Shown one piece after another: positions 53,003-61,689 of a stretch of DNA of 64,000 bases; within the stretch, counting starts at the first letter, position 1; each line of letters opens with the position of its first letter. The DNA comes from Janthinobacterium sp. 1_2014MBL_MicDiv (GTDB taxonomy: Bacteria; Pseudomonadota; Gammaproteobacteria; Burkholderiales; Burkholderiaceae_D). The notes under the pieces were generated by a model. That model ran no database searches, was not told the origin of the DNA, and worked only from the letters and a program-made list of their open reading frames with translations. The position numbers and the translations under genes are program-made. Location: NCBI RefSeq assembly GCF_001865675.1, contig NZ_CP011319.1, forward strand, positions 1,364,001 through 1,428,000, read 5' to 3'.

Positions 53003-53103
53003 GCGAGAAATGCCCTTTGCGTGAGGTCGTAGTGGTCTCCAGATGTATCCACCAAGAGACCACTTCCAGTTTCATGGAGCGGATGGTATGCACTAACGCT
53101 TGC

Positions 53104-53766
53104 TTACTGCACTAAAGGCTTCCCGGCAGAAGCAAGCTTCTTGTTTAATTCATTGATCTTGGCTTTTTCTTTCGCTGGCAGCACATAGAAATAGTCAAAT
53201 AGCCCATCAAGGACGTCCAAATTCCACTCAGCCTCATGAGCTTCCACTGGCAACACCATCCCGGTGTTGGTGTCTTTTGTAGGATGTGCCGCGAAATTGC
53301 CAATGTTTCGCACCGCATCTAAGCTAGCTGCCAGTGTCACAGGTAGCTTGCCGGAGGTCACAACGGCTTTGATTGCCGGAGCAAGGTCCTTCTCGGTGAA
53401 TCCGTTATCCCGAAGAATGCCTTGCAGGCAACGACGACTCAGTGCGGCGGAGGCCTTGGGGCTAAATACAAGGACTTGAGCGGCTTCGATATAGTCTTCA
53501 GCTAAGTTGGGAGGCACTTCGGCAGGGACTGGATTTCGAGATGTCCCAAATGGCAAGACTTGCAATTCTGATAGCTCTGCGCCTTGAATATTTTGCTCGA
53601 TTAATCGAATAATTCCCTTTTTGCACGCTGGGCAGACCATTGAACTGGTCTGCCATTGACATAACGTACCTTGTGCATTTTTTGCTTGGAAGCGTTCCTG
53701 GAACGCGTAGACGTTATAAGAGGAGAACGATTCATGAACTTCTACTAAGCAGTGAGGGCATTTCAT
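53104..53766 (-). CDS. Zinc-ribbon DUF4145 (HEPN-like) protein
   Basis: The 220-residue product has an N-terminal zinc ribbon (C3-x2-C6 and C45-x2-C48) followed by a DUF4145 domain. The latter includes YIEAAQVLVFSPKASAALSR, RCLQGILRDNG and AVRNIGNFAAHPTKDTNTGM. DUF4145 is related to HEPN RNase-like folds; RNIGNFAAH is its usual end. The gap to the nuclease-like gene is 101 bp on the same strand, so co-transcription is possible. DUF4145 is often found in restriction and anti-phage proteins. No transmembrane part. Confidence 0.8.
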   Translation of the reverse strand: MKCPHCLVEVHESFSSYNVYAFQERFQAKNAQGTLCQWQTSSMVCPACKKGIIRLIEQNIQGAELSELQVLPFGTSRNPVPAEVPPNLAEDYIEAAQVLVFSPKASAALSRRCLQGILRDNGFTEKDLAPAIKAVVTSGKLPVTLAASLDAVRNIGNFAAHPTKDTNTGMVLPVEAHEAEWNLDVLDGLFDYFYVLPAKEKAKINELNKKLASAGKPLVQ

Positions 53767-54242
53767 AGGTGACCTTAATTTTATTGAGGAATACTATATC
53801 TCCATCGACGAAATATGGAAATACCGAGCACGAGTTAATTCAAAGATAACTGCAAATTATATAACTAATCATCGTTTTATGCATCTTTGGAGGCCCCTTC
53901 CGGCGGCTGCCCGATCATAGCCATGACTATGAGTTCGTACAGCAGTCGCAAAAGAAAAGGACATCTTGTAGGTATAGCTGTAGGTACAAACTGAGGTGGT
54001 GACTCCGTGGGGTTCACGAATAAAAGAGTTTGAATTACACCGCTTCAGCGAATTTTTTCCAGAAGTGGGCGTGGGATGCGTGGAGGACGGTGGGCTGCGA
54101 GAAAACCGGTGTGAAAATGTATAATTTTCGAAGAAAAAACGCCGGAACATGCGGGCTCGAGTACTTATCGAAAAGCACTGTATATTATACGATTCACTCC
54201 CTATATGTAGCATCCATGCGTGTTCTGGCTTGGTCTCATCGC
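53767..54242. other. A/T-rich prophage end, attP arm
   Basis: These 476 bp between the DUF4145 gene and attR show no convincing gene. They hold the promoter of the leftward cargo pair and presumably the attP' arm. TGTAGGTA occurs twice at 53967-53974 and 53979-53986 (period 12), a layout seen in integrase arm sites. Confidence 0.5.
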
Positions 54243-54383
54243 GCATGGGGTGCATGGGGTCGGAAGTTCGAATCTTCTCGCCCCGACCATTAGATTCAAG
54301 GAGTTACGGCGCAAGCTGTATAGAAACCCAGCACTGTATATTAGATAATTGTCTAATATCGGTGCTGGGTTTTTCCGTTTACG
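54243..54383 (+). repeat. attR with 3' remnant of tRNA-Pro and host terminator
   Basis: This is the partner of the repeat at 20460-20600. It starts in the tRNA anticodon stem and has no 5' half, so no tRNA is made here. The first 89 bp equal attL. The hairpin that follows (54324-54375) should be the original host terminator of tRNA-Pro. Its upper stem is ATATTAGA/TCTAATAT where attL has ATATTATAC/GTATAATAT. Confidence 0.93.
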
Positions 54384-54640
54384 CGTGACAGATGGGCAGC
54401 CTACATCCAATGCCGCCGGGTGGGCCCGCTGCGCAGAGATGACATCAAATCAAATTCAGGGGCAATGTGCCAATGCCCACGGCCGCATCGGCAGGCGGGG
54501 CAGGGCCCGCGCTGGTAATGGCATCGGCATCGCCGCGCGACGATTAATCGGCAAGCCATCAGGGGCTAACAGCGATGTGCCCCATCGCCGCTGCACGATC
54601 GCCGCCGCATCACTGGATTTCGGCCGGCCATTCCTTGCCA

Positions 54641-54886
54641 TCAGGGGAAGGTCATCTCCAAACCGACCATCCTGACGACGACGAAGGTGACGATCCCCAA
54701 GGCCAGCAGCGATAGCATGAAGATGGCGACCACCTTGCCGCTCGCGCGCAGCACCGCGCGATTCTGCTTCGCCTTGTCCTTGTCCTTCTTCCCTTGATCG
54801 TAATGCCACTTGATGGCGAAGAACATGCCCGTGCAGAGCACGAGAGCCTTGAACGTCACGAAGACTATAGGGGTCCAATCCATCAT
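54641..54886 (-). CDS. Small two-helix membrane protein
   Basis: An 81-residue product with two membrane helices (IVFVTFKALVLCTGMFFAI about 6-24, and VVAIFMLSLLALGIVTFVVV about 52-71) around a very basic loop (KKDKDKAKQNR). The start at 54886 is an ATG; a GTG at 54916 is possible. No family recognised. First gene of the host side after attR. Confidence 0.65.
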   Translation of the reverse strand: MMDWTPIVFVTFKALVLCTGMFFAIKWHYDQGKKDKDKAKQNRAVLRASGKVVAIFMLSLLALGIVTFVVVRMVGLEMTFP

Positions 54887-55159
54887 TTTGAGTATTTCCA
54901 GTCTATTACTTGACACTATCTACCATGAGGAGCGCTACCTCAAAACGCTGCGTCAGCAGCTTCTGTTCCAGCCATCCCCCCAGGCATCCTGTTTGAATCT
55001 TTCATTATAGCTAGCCATGAAATAACAATGGCATCCGGCGCAGTGGCTTGCCAATGCAGATGAGAGAGGAGAAAACGTCGGCAACGGCCATGCAAGAATG
55101 GTATTGCTCCACGTTCTGAAGCATACTACTTGAAAACAATTTCCATACATTGAGACAAA

Positions 55160-56560
55160 ATGTCCCAGTTGAAAACCATGCAAGATGACGATTTGACTAT
55201 CTGGTTGCCGCGATTGGCCGGGAACAGGGGGCCACGTTTCTTGCAGATTGCGGATGCCTTGCAGGCGGCGGTGGCAGACGGATCGTTGGCCCCGGGGGAC
55301 CGCCTGCCTCCGCAGCGCCAGTTGGCGGCACGGCTGGATGTCGACCTGACGACGATCACGCGCGCCTACGACGAAGCCAGGCGCCGCAACTTGCTGGAGG
55401 GCCGCGGCGCCCGGGGCACTTATGTCGCGGCGCCAAAAGTCGAATTGACCGCGATCCTCGACCTGAGCATGAATACCCCGCCACCGCCGGATGGCGTGGA
55501 CTTCGACGATATGCTGAAACAAGGTCTGTCTCAAGTATTGATGAGGGCAGACAATGAATTACTGATGACTTACCACTTGGGCGGGGGAAGCGAGTCCGAC
55601 CGCAAGGCTGGAGCCACATGGCTGGCGCCGATGTTTGGACATGTGGATGCAGGGCAGCTGCTTGTCTGTCCGGGTGCGCAAGCGGCGATCGCCGCATTGA
55701 TCCTTGCGCTGACGGCGCCTGGCGACGTCATCCTGGCGGAGCCCGTGGCTTATCCCGGCTTGCGTGCCGCAGCGACCCAGTTCGGCCGGCACGTCATTGC
55801 GGTGGCAGCGGACAGGCACGGGATGGTGCCTGAGATGCTAGAGGAAGCGTGCCGCCAGCACAAGCCCGGGCTGGTCTACCTCAATCCGACACTGCAGAAC
55901 CCGACCGCCATCACCATGCCGGAGCGCCGGCGCAAGGAGCTCGCCGGCATCGCGAAGCGCCGCAATGTACGCATCGTCGAGGACGATCCCTACTGGCTCC
56001 TTGCCGATGCCCCGCCGCCGCCGATTGCCACGTTTGCCCCGCAACAGGTGTACTACATCGCAACCTTGTCGAAATGCCTGACGCCCGGCTTGCGGGTCGC
56101 CTTCGTGCTGATACGCGACCCGGTCGAGCGCGAACGTTTCCTGGTCGCGCTAAGGTCATTTGCGCTGATGGCCGCCCCTCTGACGGCCGCCCTCGCCACT
56201 CAGTGGATACTCGACGGTTCGGCTGACGGATTGATGGAAGGCGTGCGCAGGGAGGCGCGCCTGCGCCACCGGATGGCTCGCGATATTCTGGCGGGACGCT
56301 ACAGCGGCCTTGGCGACGGCCTGCATGTATGGCTCGAGTTGCCGGCGTACTGGAACTCTACGCAGCTTGCGCGGGCCGCCGCCAGCTCCGGCATCGCGGT
56401 CACGCCGGCGGAGGCATTCGCAACGGGCAGCGCATACGTGAATGCAATTCGCATCTCCTTGGGCAGCATCAAGGACCGTGGGCGCTTGCAGGCGGGTCTT
56501 CAACGGCTGTCTCATCTGCTTGCGCGGCAGCCCGAATCGTTCAGCGCTGCTGTGGTTTAA
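55160..56560 (+). CDS. MocR-type GntR/aminotransferase-fold regulator
   Basis: The 466-residue protein has an N-terminal GntR winged helix (about 25-85: FLQIADALQAAVADGSLAPG, then LPPQRQLAARLDVDLTTITR) and a C-terminal class-I aminotransferase domain. The PLP lysine is K305 in LSKCLTPGLRVAF. IVEDDPYWLL (Asp for PLP nitrogen) and NPTLQNPTA are also present. Such proteins mostly act as PLP-dependent transcription regulators of vitamin B6, GABA or taurine genes. No target operon is evident nearby, and it may control a gene on the other side. Its promoter region lies after the small membrane gene, which is divergent. Confidence 0.9.
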   Translation: MSQLKTMQDDDLTIWLPRLAGNRGPRFLQIADALQAAVADGSLAPGDRLPPQRQLAARLDVDLTTITRAYDEARRRNLLEGRGARGTYVAAPKVELTAILDLSMNTPPPPDGVDFDDMLKQGLSQVLMRADNELLMTYHLGGGSESDRKAGATWLAPMFGHVDAGQLLVCPGAQAAIAALILALTAPGDVILAEPVAYPGLRAAATQFGRHVIAVAADRHGMVPEMLEEACRQHKPGLVYLNPTLQNPTAITMPERRRKELAGIAKRRNVRIVEDDPYWLLADAPPPPIATFAPQQVYYIATLSKCLTPGLRVAFVLIRDPVERERFLVALRSFALMAAPLTAALATQWILDGSADGLMEGVRREARLRHRMARDILAGRYSGLGDGLHVWLELPAYWNSTQLARAAASSGIAVTPAEAFATGSAYVNAIRISLGSIKDRGRLQAGLQRLSHLLARQPESFSAAVV

Positions 56561-57168
56561 CTGTCCAGGAAACACTGTCAGCGGCCGCCATCAGGTGTAC
56601 GGCGGCAGCTTGGCCGGGATGCCGCCGGCGGCACCGAGCGACCGCCATGTCGCATTCCGCTGCAAAGGGCGGACTGCCCGGGCCCGACCGGCGCACAGGC
56701 AGCAGCGAGACTGGCGCAGTTTGCTGGCGCGGCCCGCAAGCGGGTGGCCAGGTCGAGCTGTTGGGGAGGGCTCCGCCACTTGAGTGCGACCGCGGCTGAC
56801 CGCAGCATGCGCGAACGGTGGCCGGTCTGGATGTCGTCGCAATCGCTTGCACATCGGCTGTCAGGCTCAGCATTTTTACTCCGCCATTGCCGTCATTGCC
56901 GCAAGTGCCAGGAAGCCCGAGCGCATGCGGCGGCGCGATTTGGCGCATCTGTCGCTATCGGGCAGCAGGCTGGCCGACAACGCGATATGCAGGCGCATCG
57001 GCTTGCCGTGCAGGCTCGACAGATCGCTTCATCCCCCGTTTTCTCCATCCTGTCCCCCGATTTCCGTCTCCGGTCGCCGTAGTCAAGCTGGCAACACGGC
57101 TTTCGCCTATGATTTGCTGGCACATGCACGTGTGCTGTTTCCCTTCATTTATCCACCATGAGGTGTCC
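56561..57168. other. 608-bp region without a convincing gene
   Basis: The stretch is GC-rich and has short open frames on both strands, but none shows a domain, ribosome site or codon pattern that I trust. It must hold the promoter of the S9 peptidase gene. It may be the remains of a lost gene. Confidence 0.55.
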
Positions 57169-59181
57169 ATGATTCGCTATGTCCTGCCTGTTCTGTTGTT
57201 CGCCAGCGTGTTGCCGGCGCACGCCCAAGCCCCTGCCGGGGAGGTGCCGCTGATCGAGCGGGCGAAGATTTTTGGCAATCCCAGCAAGTCCGGCGGCAAG
57301 ATCAGCCCGGATGGCCGGTGGCTGTCCTGGATCGCGCCGCGCGACGGCGTGCTCAACGTGTGGGTGGCGCCGGCCAGCGATCCGTCCCAGGCGCGCCCGC
57401 TGACGCAGGAAAAGCTGCGGCCCATCCGCAGCAGCTTCTGGTCGCCCGATTCGACGACCCTGCTGTTCATCCAGGACAAGGGCGGCGACGAGAACTTCCT
57501 GCTGTATGGCGTGAACGTGGCCAGCGGCAAGCAGATCGATTACACGCCGTTCGAGAAAACCCGCGTGCGCGTGATCCAGATCAGCAGCAAGGTGAAGGAC
57601 CGCATCTTGATCGGCATCAATAACCGCGATGCGCGCTGGCACGACGTGTACAGCCTGGAGCTGGCCAGCGGCAAGCTGACCCTGGTGCAGCGGAACGACG
57701 GCTATGGCGGCTACGTGGCCGACGAGCTGCTCAATCTGCGCATCGCCAGCAAGGCGCGCGGCGATGGCGGCACGGCGTATTACCGCGTCACGGACGGCAA
57801 GGTCGAGGTCACGCCGCTGGCCGATGTGGGCCTGGAAGACGCGCAGACGACGGCGCCGCTGGCGTTTACGGCCGACGGCAAGACCCTGTACTGGACCGAT
57901 TCGCGCGGCCGCAACACGTCGGCGCTGCTGGCGCAGGACGTTGCCAGCGGCAAGAGCACGCTGGTGGCCCAGGATGCGCGCGCCGACATTTCCGACGCGC
58001 TGTACGACACGCGCACGGGCCGCGTGCAAGCCTATGCGGTCGAGTACCTGCAGCAGGACTATTTGCCGCTGGGTGAGGACTTGAAGGACGACCTGGCGTT
58101 CCTGAAGAAACATACGCCAGGCCAGTTCACGGTGACGTCGCGCACCGATGCGGACGATAAATGGCTGGTCGCCGTCGACGCCGTCACGGCGCCGGTGTCG
58201 AGCTGGCTTTACGAGCGCAAGGGCAGGAAGCTCACGCGCCTGTACGTCACGCGTCCCGAGCTGGAAGGCGCGCCGCTGATGCCCATGCATGCGCAGGAAA
58301 TCAAGGCGCGCGACGGACTGACCCTGGTGTCTTACCTGACCTTGCCGAAAGCGTCCGCTGCGGGACCCGGTGGCGTGCCGGCCCGTCCGGTGCCGATGGT
58401 GCTGCTGGTGCACGGCGGGCCGTGGGCGCGCGACACGTACGGCTACAATGGCTATCACCAGTGGCTGGCCAACCGCGGCTATGCCGTGCTGTCGGTGAAT
58501 TTCCGCGGCTCGACGGGTTTCGGCAAGCAGTTCATCTCGGCCGGCGACCTGCAATGGGGCCGCAAGATGCATGACGACTTGCTCGACGCCGTGCAATGGG
58601 CGGTGCAGAGCGGCGTCACCACCGCCGACAAGGTGGCCATCATGGGCGGCTCGTATGGCGGCTACGCCACGCTGGCCGGCATGGCGTTCACGCCGACGAC
58701 GTTTGCCTGCGGCGTCGACATCGTCGGCCCGTCCAACCTGTTTACCCTGCTGCAAACCATCCCGCCGTACTGGGAAGCGGGCAAGCAGCGCTTCTACAAG
58801 CGCATGGGCGATCCGAACACGGAAGAGGGCAAGGCGCTGCTGAAGGAACGCTCGCCGCTGAACTTTGCGCAGAACATCCAGCGCCCGCTGCTCATCGGCC
58901 AGGGCGCGAACGACCCGCGCGTGAACGTGGCCGAGTCGGACCAGATCGTGGCGGCCATGGCGGCCAAGAACATTCCCGTCACCTACGTGCTGTTCCCCGA
59001 TGAAGGCCATGGCTTCGCGCGGCCCGTGAACAACATCGCCTTCAACGCCGTGACGGAAAATTTCCTGGGGAAATGCCTCGATGGGCGCGCCGAGCCCATC
59101 GGCGCCACCCTCAAGGCCTCCACGGCGCAGGTCAAGCACGGCGCCGGGTATGCGCCAGGGCTGCAGGAGGCGATGCGGTAA
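57169..59181 (+). CDS. Secreted S9 family (prolyl oligopeptidase/acylaminoacyl) peptidase
   Basis: The 670-residue enzyme has a signal peptide (MIRYVLPVLLFASVLPAHA/QAP), a beta-propeller of about 370 residues (SPDGRWLSWIAPRDGVLNVW, SFWSPDSTTLLFIQDKGGDE) and a C-terminal alpha/beta hydrolase. The catalytic triad is S495 in GGSYGGYATLAG, D582 in GANDPRV and H614 in EGHGF. It would hydrolyse short peptides in the periplasm. The start at 57169 gives the signal peptide; a longer frame from 56818 has no coding look. A strong hairpin follows. Confidence 0.94.
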   Translation: MIRYVLPVLLFASVLPAHAQAPAGEVPLIERAKIFGNPSKSGGKISPDGRWLSWIAPRDGVLNVWVAPASDPSQARPLTQEKLRPIRSSFWSPDSTTLLFIQDKGGDENFLLYGVNVASGKQIDYTPFEKTRVRVIQISSKVKDRILIGINNRDARWHDVYSLELASGKLTLVQRNDGYGGYVADELLNLRIASKARGDGGTAYYRVTDGKVEVTPLADVGLEDAQTTAPLAFTADGKTLYWTDSRGRNTSALLAQDVASGKSTLVAQDARADISDALYDTRTGRVQAYAVEYLQQDYLPLGEDLKDDLAFLKKHTPGQFTVTSRTDADDKWLVAVDAVTAPVSSWLYERKGRKLTRLYVTRPELEGAPLMPMHAQEIKARDGLTLVSYLTLPKASAAGPGGVPARPVPMVLLVHGGPWARDTYGYNGYHQWLANRGYAVLSVNFRGSTGFGKQFISAGDLQWGRKMHDDLLDAVQWAVQSGVTTADKVAIMGGSYGGYATLAGMAFTPTTFACGVDIVGPSNLFTLLQTIPPYWEAGKQRFYKRMGDPNTEEGKALLKERSPLNFAQNIQRPLLIGQGANDPRVNVAESDQIVAAMAAKNIPVTYVLFPDEGHGFARPVNNIAFNAVTENFLGKCLDGRAEPIGATLKASTAQVKHGAGYAPGLQEAMR

Positions 59182-59194
59182 ACGCATGCGGCTG

Positions 59195-59222
59195 GCGGGA
59201 GCCGCACGTGCGCGGCTCCCGC
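59195..59222 (+). terminator. Hairpin after the S9 peptidase gene
   Basis: An 11-bp perfect stem (GCGGGAGCCGC / GCGGCTCCCGC) with a 6-base loop, 14 bp after the stop. Only a short ATTA follows, so termination may be incomplete. Confidence 0.65.
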
Positions 59223-59299
59223 ATTAAAAGAGTTTCAATGGGACAATGATTCATTTAGAATAAGTCACTGTCCTGCCAATACAGAAACGGAAACGCACC

Positions 59300-59590
59300 A
59301 TGGATATCCTGACCCTCGAGCATTTTGCCCCACGCCTGAATGAAACGTTTGTCTCGGTCAGCGACGGCAACGCGCCGTTCATCCTGGTGGAGGCGCGTCC
59401 GTTGCCGGCGTCGACCTTGCAGGGAATGTTGCGCCCGCCGTTCAGCCTGCTTTTCCGCAACTCTTCCGCCATCGTCTTCAACCAGAAAATTTTCCAGCTG
59501 CAGCATGACGCTTTCGGCGAAGTGGGGATTTTCCTGGTGCCGGTGGCACGCGACAATCACGGCTTCCTGTACCAGGCCGTGTTCAACTAG
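59300..59590 (+). CDS. DUF6916 family protein
   Basis: A 96-residue protein with LEHFAPRLNETFVSVSDGNA, MLRPPFSLLFRNSS and FQLQHDAFGEVGIFLVPVAR, the text of DUF6916. Family function is unknown. In other genomes these genes lie beside tail-collar (MdpB-like) genes, as here with three convergent copies 77 bp away, so they probably act in the same process. Confidence 0.82.
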   Translation: MDILTLEHFAPRLNETFVSVSDGNAPFILVEARPLPASTLQGMLRPPFSLLFRNSSAIVFNQKIFQLQHDAFGEVGIFLVPVARDNHGFLYQAVFN

Positions 59591-59619
59591 GTTCTTGCCC
59601 CGCGTGTCCTGACGCGGCT

Positions 59620-59654
59620 GGAAACAAGGCAGGCTGCGCGCCTGCCTTGTTTCC
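59620..59654. terminator. Bidirectional terminator
   Basis: A 14-bp perfect stem (GGAAACAAGGCAGG / CCTGCCTTGTTTCC) with a 7-base loop lies between two convergent genes. The A/T-ending stem serves both the DUF6916 gene and the collar-protein operon. Confidence 0.8.
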
Positions 59655-59667
59655 CTTGCCGCCTGCT

Positions 59668-60201
59668 TCAGTCGAACCTGGGGAACTCTCCCTGCAACGC
59701 AATGCAGTAGTTCAGCGCCAGCAAGGGCTGGCGGTTCTCGTGCGCCTGGTTGCCACCGGTCATGCCGACGACGTTGGGTGCCAGCCTGGTGTCGGGAGTG
59801 ATGCTGAGCGTCATCGCCGTCGTCTTGCCCGGTGCCAGCAGCAGTGCGTCTGTGACGGGGATATTGCTTTGCAGGCTAGCCGTCGGCTGGCGGTTGACCG
59901 TCATGACATGCCGGTGCGCCGGCATTTCCTGCGCCGTCAGCGTCACGCTTGCGGCGCCAACGGATTCGCCGATGTCATATTGCGACAGGCCGGGTCCCGT
60001 GCCCTGGCTGAACGCGGAGCGGCCGACCAGGTTGGGGAGCTGGAAGGTGGTGCTGCCATTGCCGCCATAGGTGGTGCCGATCAGCGCATACAGGGCGCTG
60101 TTCTGGTTCACTGACAGGGTGGCGCCGTTGCACAGCGCCCAGCCTGCTGGTGGATAGTTGAAACCGAAGATCTGAATCTCGCCAAGAAATGGTGATGCCA
60201 C
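59668..60201 (-). CDS. Tail-collar domain protein (MdpB-like), copy 3
   Basis: The 177-residue product has a phage tail-collar domain: GEIQIFGFNYPPAGWALCNG, then GTTYGGNGSTTFQLPNLVGR at about residue 45, with MPAHRHVM. It ends CIALQGEFPRFD. Members of this family are known as microcystin-dependent (MdpB) proteins in bacteria; their role outside phages is unknown. The start is GTG with GGAGAA upstream. Last of three tandem copies; 36 bp from the next. Confidence 0.88.
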   Translation of the reverse strand: MASPFLGEIQIFGFNYPPAGWALCNGATLSVNQNSALYALIGTTYGGNGSTTFQLPNLVGRSAFSQGTGPGLSQYDIGESVGAASVTLTAQEMPAHRHVMTVNRQPTASLQSNIPVTDALLLAPGKTTAMTLSITPDTRLAPNVVGMTGGNQAHENRQPLLALNYCIALQGEFPRFD

Positions 60202-60237
60202 GATTTTTCTCCTGTGAAGTCGGGTGGACTGTCGTCG

Positions 60238-60771
60238 TTACTGCTGCGAAGGGAAGACGCCCTGCCATGCAATGCAAAATGACACGGCCAGCGTCGGCAT
60301 GCGGTTTTCATGGGGGAGGTTGGCGCCGGTGAGGCCGCAGGCGACGTTCGACAGCACCGTCGGCGTGGACCCAGTGGCACTGGTCGCGTACATATTGTCG
60401 CCGTTGGTGGCGGCGCCCAGCGCCACGGTCGGCCCCGGCGTTGCGGCGTTGGCGGTGGTGTTGGTGGCAAAAAAGGTGTGCGTGTGCTGGGGAATCTGAT
60501 CTATTGTCAAGGAGACCTGCTCGCTGCCACCGGTTGCGCCTATGGTGCGCGGCGTCAAGCCTGGCCCCTGTCCCTGGTGCAAGGGCAGCTGGCCGCGCAA
60601 GTCCGGCACGGCAAAGGTGTTGACGCCGTCGCCACCATAGGTGGTGCCGAGCAACATGAACAACACTTGATATTCAGAAATAGGTTTCAGGCTGCCGTCA
60701 CAGGCAAACCACCCGGTGGGTATGCGTGGAAAGGCAAACTGGCGAATTTCACCTACGTAACAATCAGACAT
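60238..60771 (-). CDS. Tail-collar domain protein (MdpB-like), copy 2
   Basis: The 177-residue product shares the block order of its neighbours: GEIRQFAFPRIPTGWFACDG, GTTYGGDGVNTFAVPDLRGQ, IPQHTHTF and a C-terminal AVSFCIAWQGVFPS. Apart from the collar and the C-terminal strand the sequences differ widely, so the duplication is old. It is co-oriented with the other two. Confidence 0.88.
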   Translation of the reverse strand: MSDCYVGEIRQFAFPRIPTGWFACDGSLKPISEYQVLFMLLGTTYGGDGVNTFAVPDLRGQLPLHQGQGPGLTPRTIGATGGSEQVSLTIDQIPQHTHTFFATNTTANAATPGPTVALGAATNGDNMYATSATGSTPTVLSNVACGLTGANLPHENRMPTLAVSFCIAWQGVFPSQQ

Positions 60772-60877
60772 GGCTTACTCCGTAAAAAGGCGGGACACGG
60801 TTTGTAGCACCTGGGAAAACCGGCTGCGCTTCGCGGCCACAAGGCACTGCCGCGCGCGACGGTGTTGTCAGGCGAGG

Positions 60878-61411
60878 TCAGTTGCGCGAGGGGTAGACAC
60901 CGCTCAAGGCAATGTTGAAGTTGATGACGCGGAAGGGTTGCATATTAATATGCGGGCCGTTACCGCCTGCCGTAGCCAGCGTCTGTTGCGCCAGCGCAAC
61001 CTGCGGTCCCGTCGCGGCGACGTAAATCGATTCCGTTCCGCTGCCGGCATACAGTGCGCCAGCGGGATTCTTGAGCGTTCCCGCGGTCGTCAGCGCACTG
61101 GCCGCATGGTTGTGCGCAGGCATCTGGCTCGCTAGCAAGGTGACAGCTTCTGAACCGCCCGGCGTGCCCTGGGTGAGCGGAGTGGGTTGCCAGCTGCCGT
61201 CGACAGAGGCTCCTGAACCGAAAGGCGTGCGGCCGCGCAAATCGGGCAAGCCGAAGGTCGATTGTCCATTGCCGCCGAACTGGGTGCCCAGCAGGGCAAA
61301 CAGGGCCGCATTCTGTTGAACGGGCAGGAGTTGCCCGTTACAGGCGGCAAATCCTCTGGGTGCGAAAGCAAAACCGGCCATCATGATTTGGCCTACAAAG
61401 ACGTCAGACAT
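60878..61411 (-). CDS. Tail-collar domain protein (MdpB-like), copy 1
   Basis: The 177-residue product is the first gene of the trio and has GGAGAGAAATACC before its ATG. Blocks: GQIMMAGFAFAPRGFAACNG, GTQFGGNGQSTFGLPDLRGR, MPAHNHAA and INFNIALSGVYPSRN. It diverges from the large Ig-like gene over about 280 bp. No other phage genes are nearby, so this is not a prophage remnant. Confidence 0.88.
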   Translation of the reverse strand: MSDVFVGQIMMAGFAFAPRGFAACNGQLLPVQQNAALFALLGTQFGGNGQSTFGLPDLRGRTPFGSGASVDGSWQPTPLTQGTPGGSEAVTLLASQMPAHNHAASALTTAGTLKNPAGALYAGSGTESIYVAATGPQVALAQQTLATAGGNGPHINMQPFRVINFNIALSGVYPSRN

Positions 61412-61689
61412 GGTATTTCTCTCCCCATAACTGTTGTGAAATGGAATACAAGGCTAATACATTTAGCAATAGCAATTGATTTACATTAAAATATCTTTTT
61501 TGGGCAACATTTTTTAGTTGCTTTATTTGCTACTCGTAGTAGCATACGTTGATGTAAAGCAAGCGTCAATAGCGTGAGGAATCCTTTTTCGGGGCCGTTG
61601 ACAGTAGCTGAAATCGACATGAATGGTGGCATATTGCCTTGTGCCAGAGCCGTACCTTCCTCACCCAAGAAATGTATCGAAGGAAAATA

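Larger units (their letters stand above)
20460..54331. mobile_element. Complete P2-like (Peduovirus-type) prophage, about 33.9 kb, in tRNA-Pro
   Basis: The element is bounded by the tRNA-Pro 3' repeat. It has integrase next to attL, a gpA-type replication gene, repressor, Ogr activator, and a full set of P2 structural and lysis genes (Q, P, O, N, M, L, X, R, S, V, W, J, I, H, FI, FII, E/E', T, U, D, holin, endolysin, Rz/Rz1). I found no interrupted structural gene, so it may be able to form particles. The V-S gap, the stretch right of Q, the repressor-D interval and the region next to attR hold cargo genes that are clearly more A/T-rich than the late block. Confidence 0.95.

Noticed and set aside
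54243..54288. Second tRNA-Pro at attR
   Set aside because: Only the anticodon-stem to 3'-end part is present; the 5' half is absent, so it is the attR remnant, not a gene.
56561..57168. Several open frames of 70-140 codons between the MocR-type gene and S9 peptidase
   Set aside because: They overlap one another on both strands, have no known domain and no good start signal; no basis to choose any.
59668..61411. Second prophage or phage remnant at the collar genes
   Set aside because: Only collar-domain genes are present, with no head, tail, lysis or integrase genes; bacterial MdpB-like genes explain them better.
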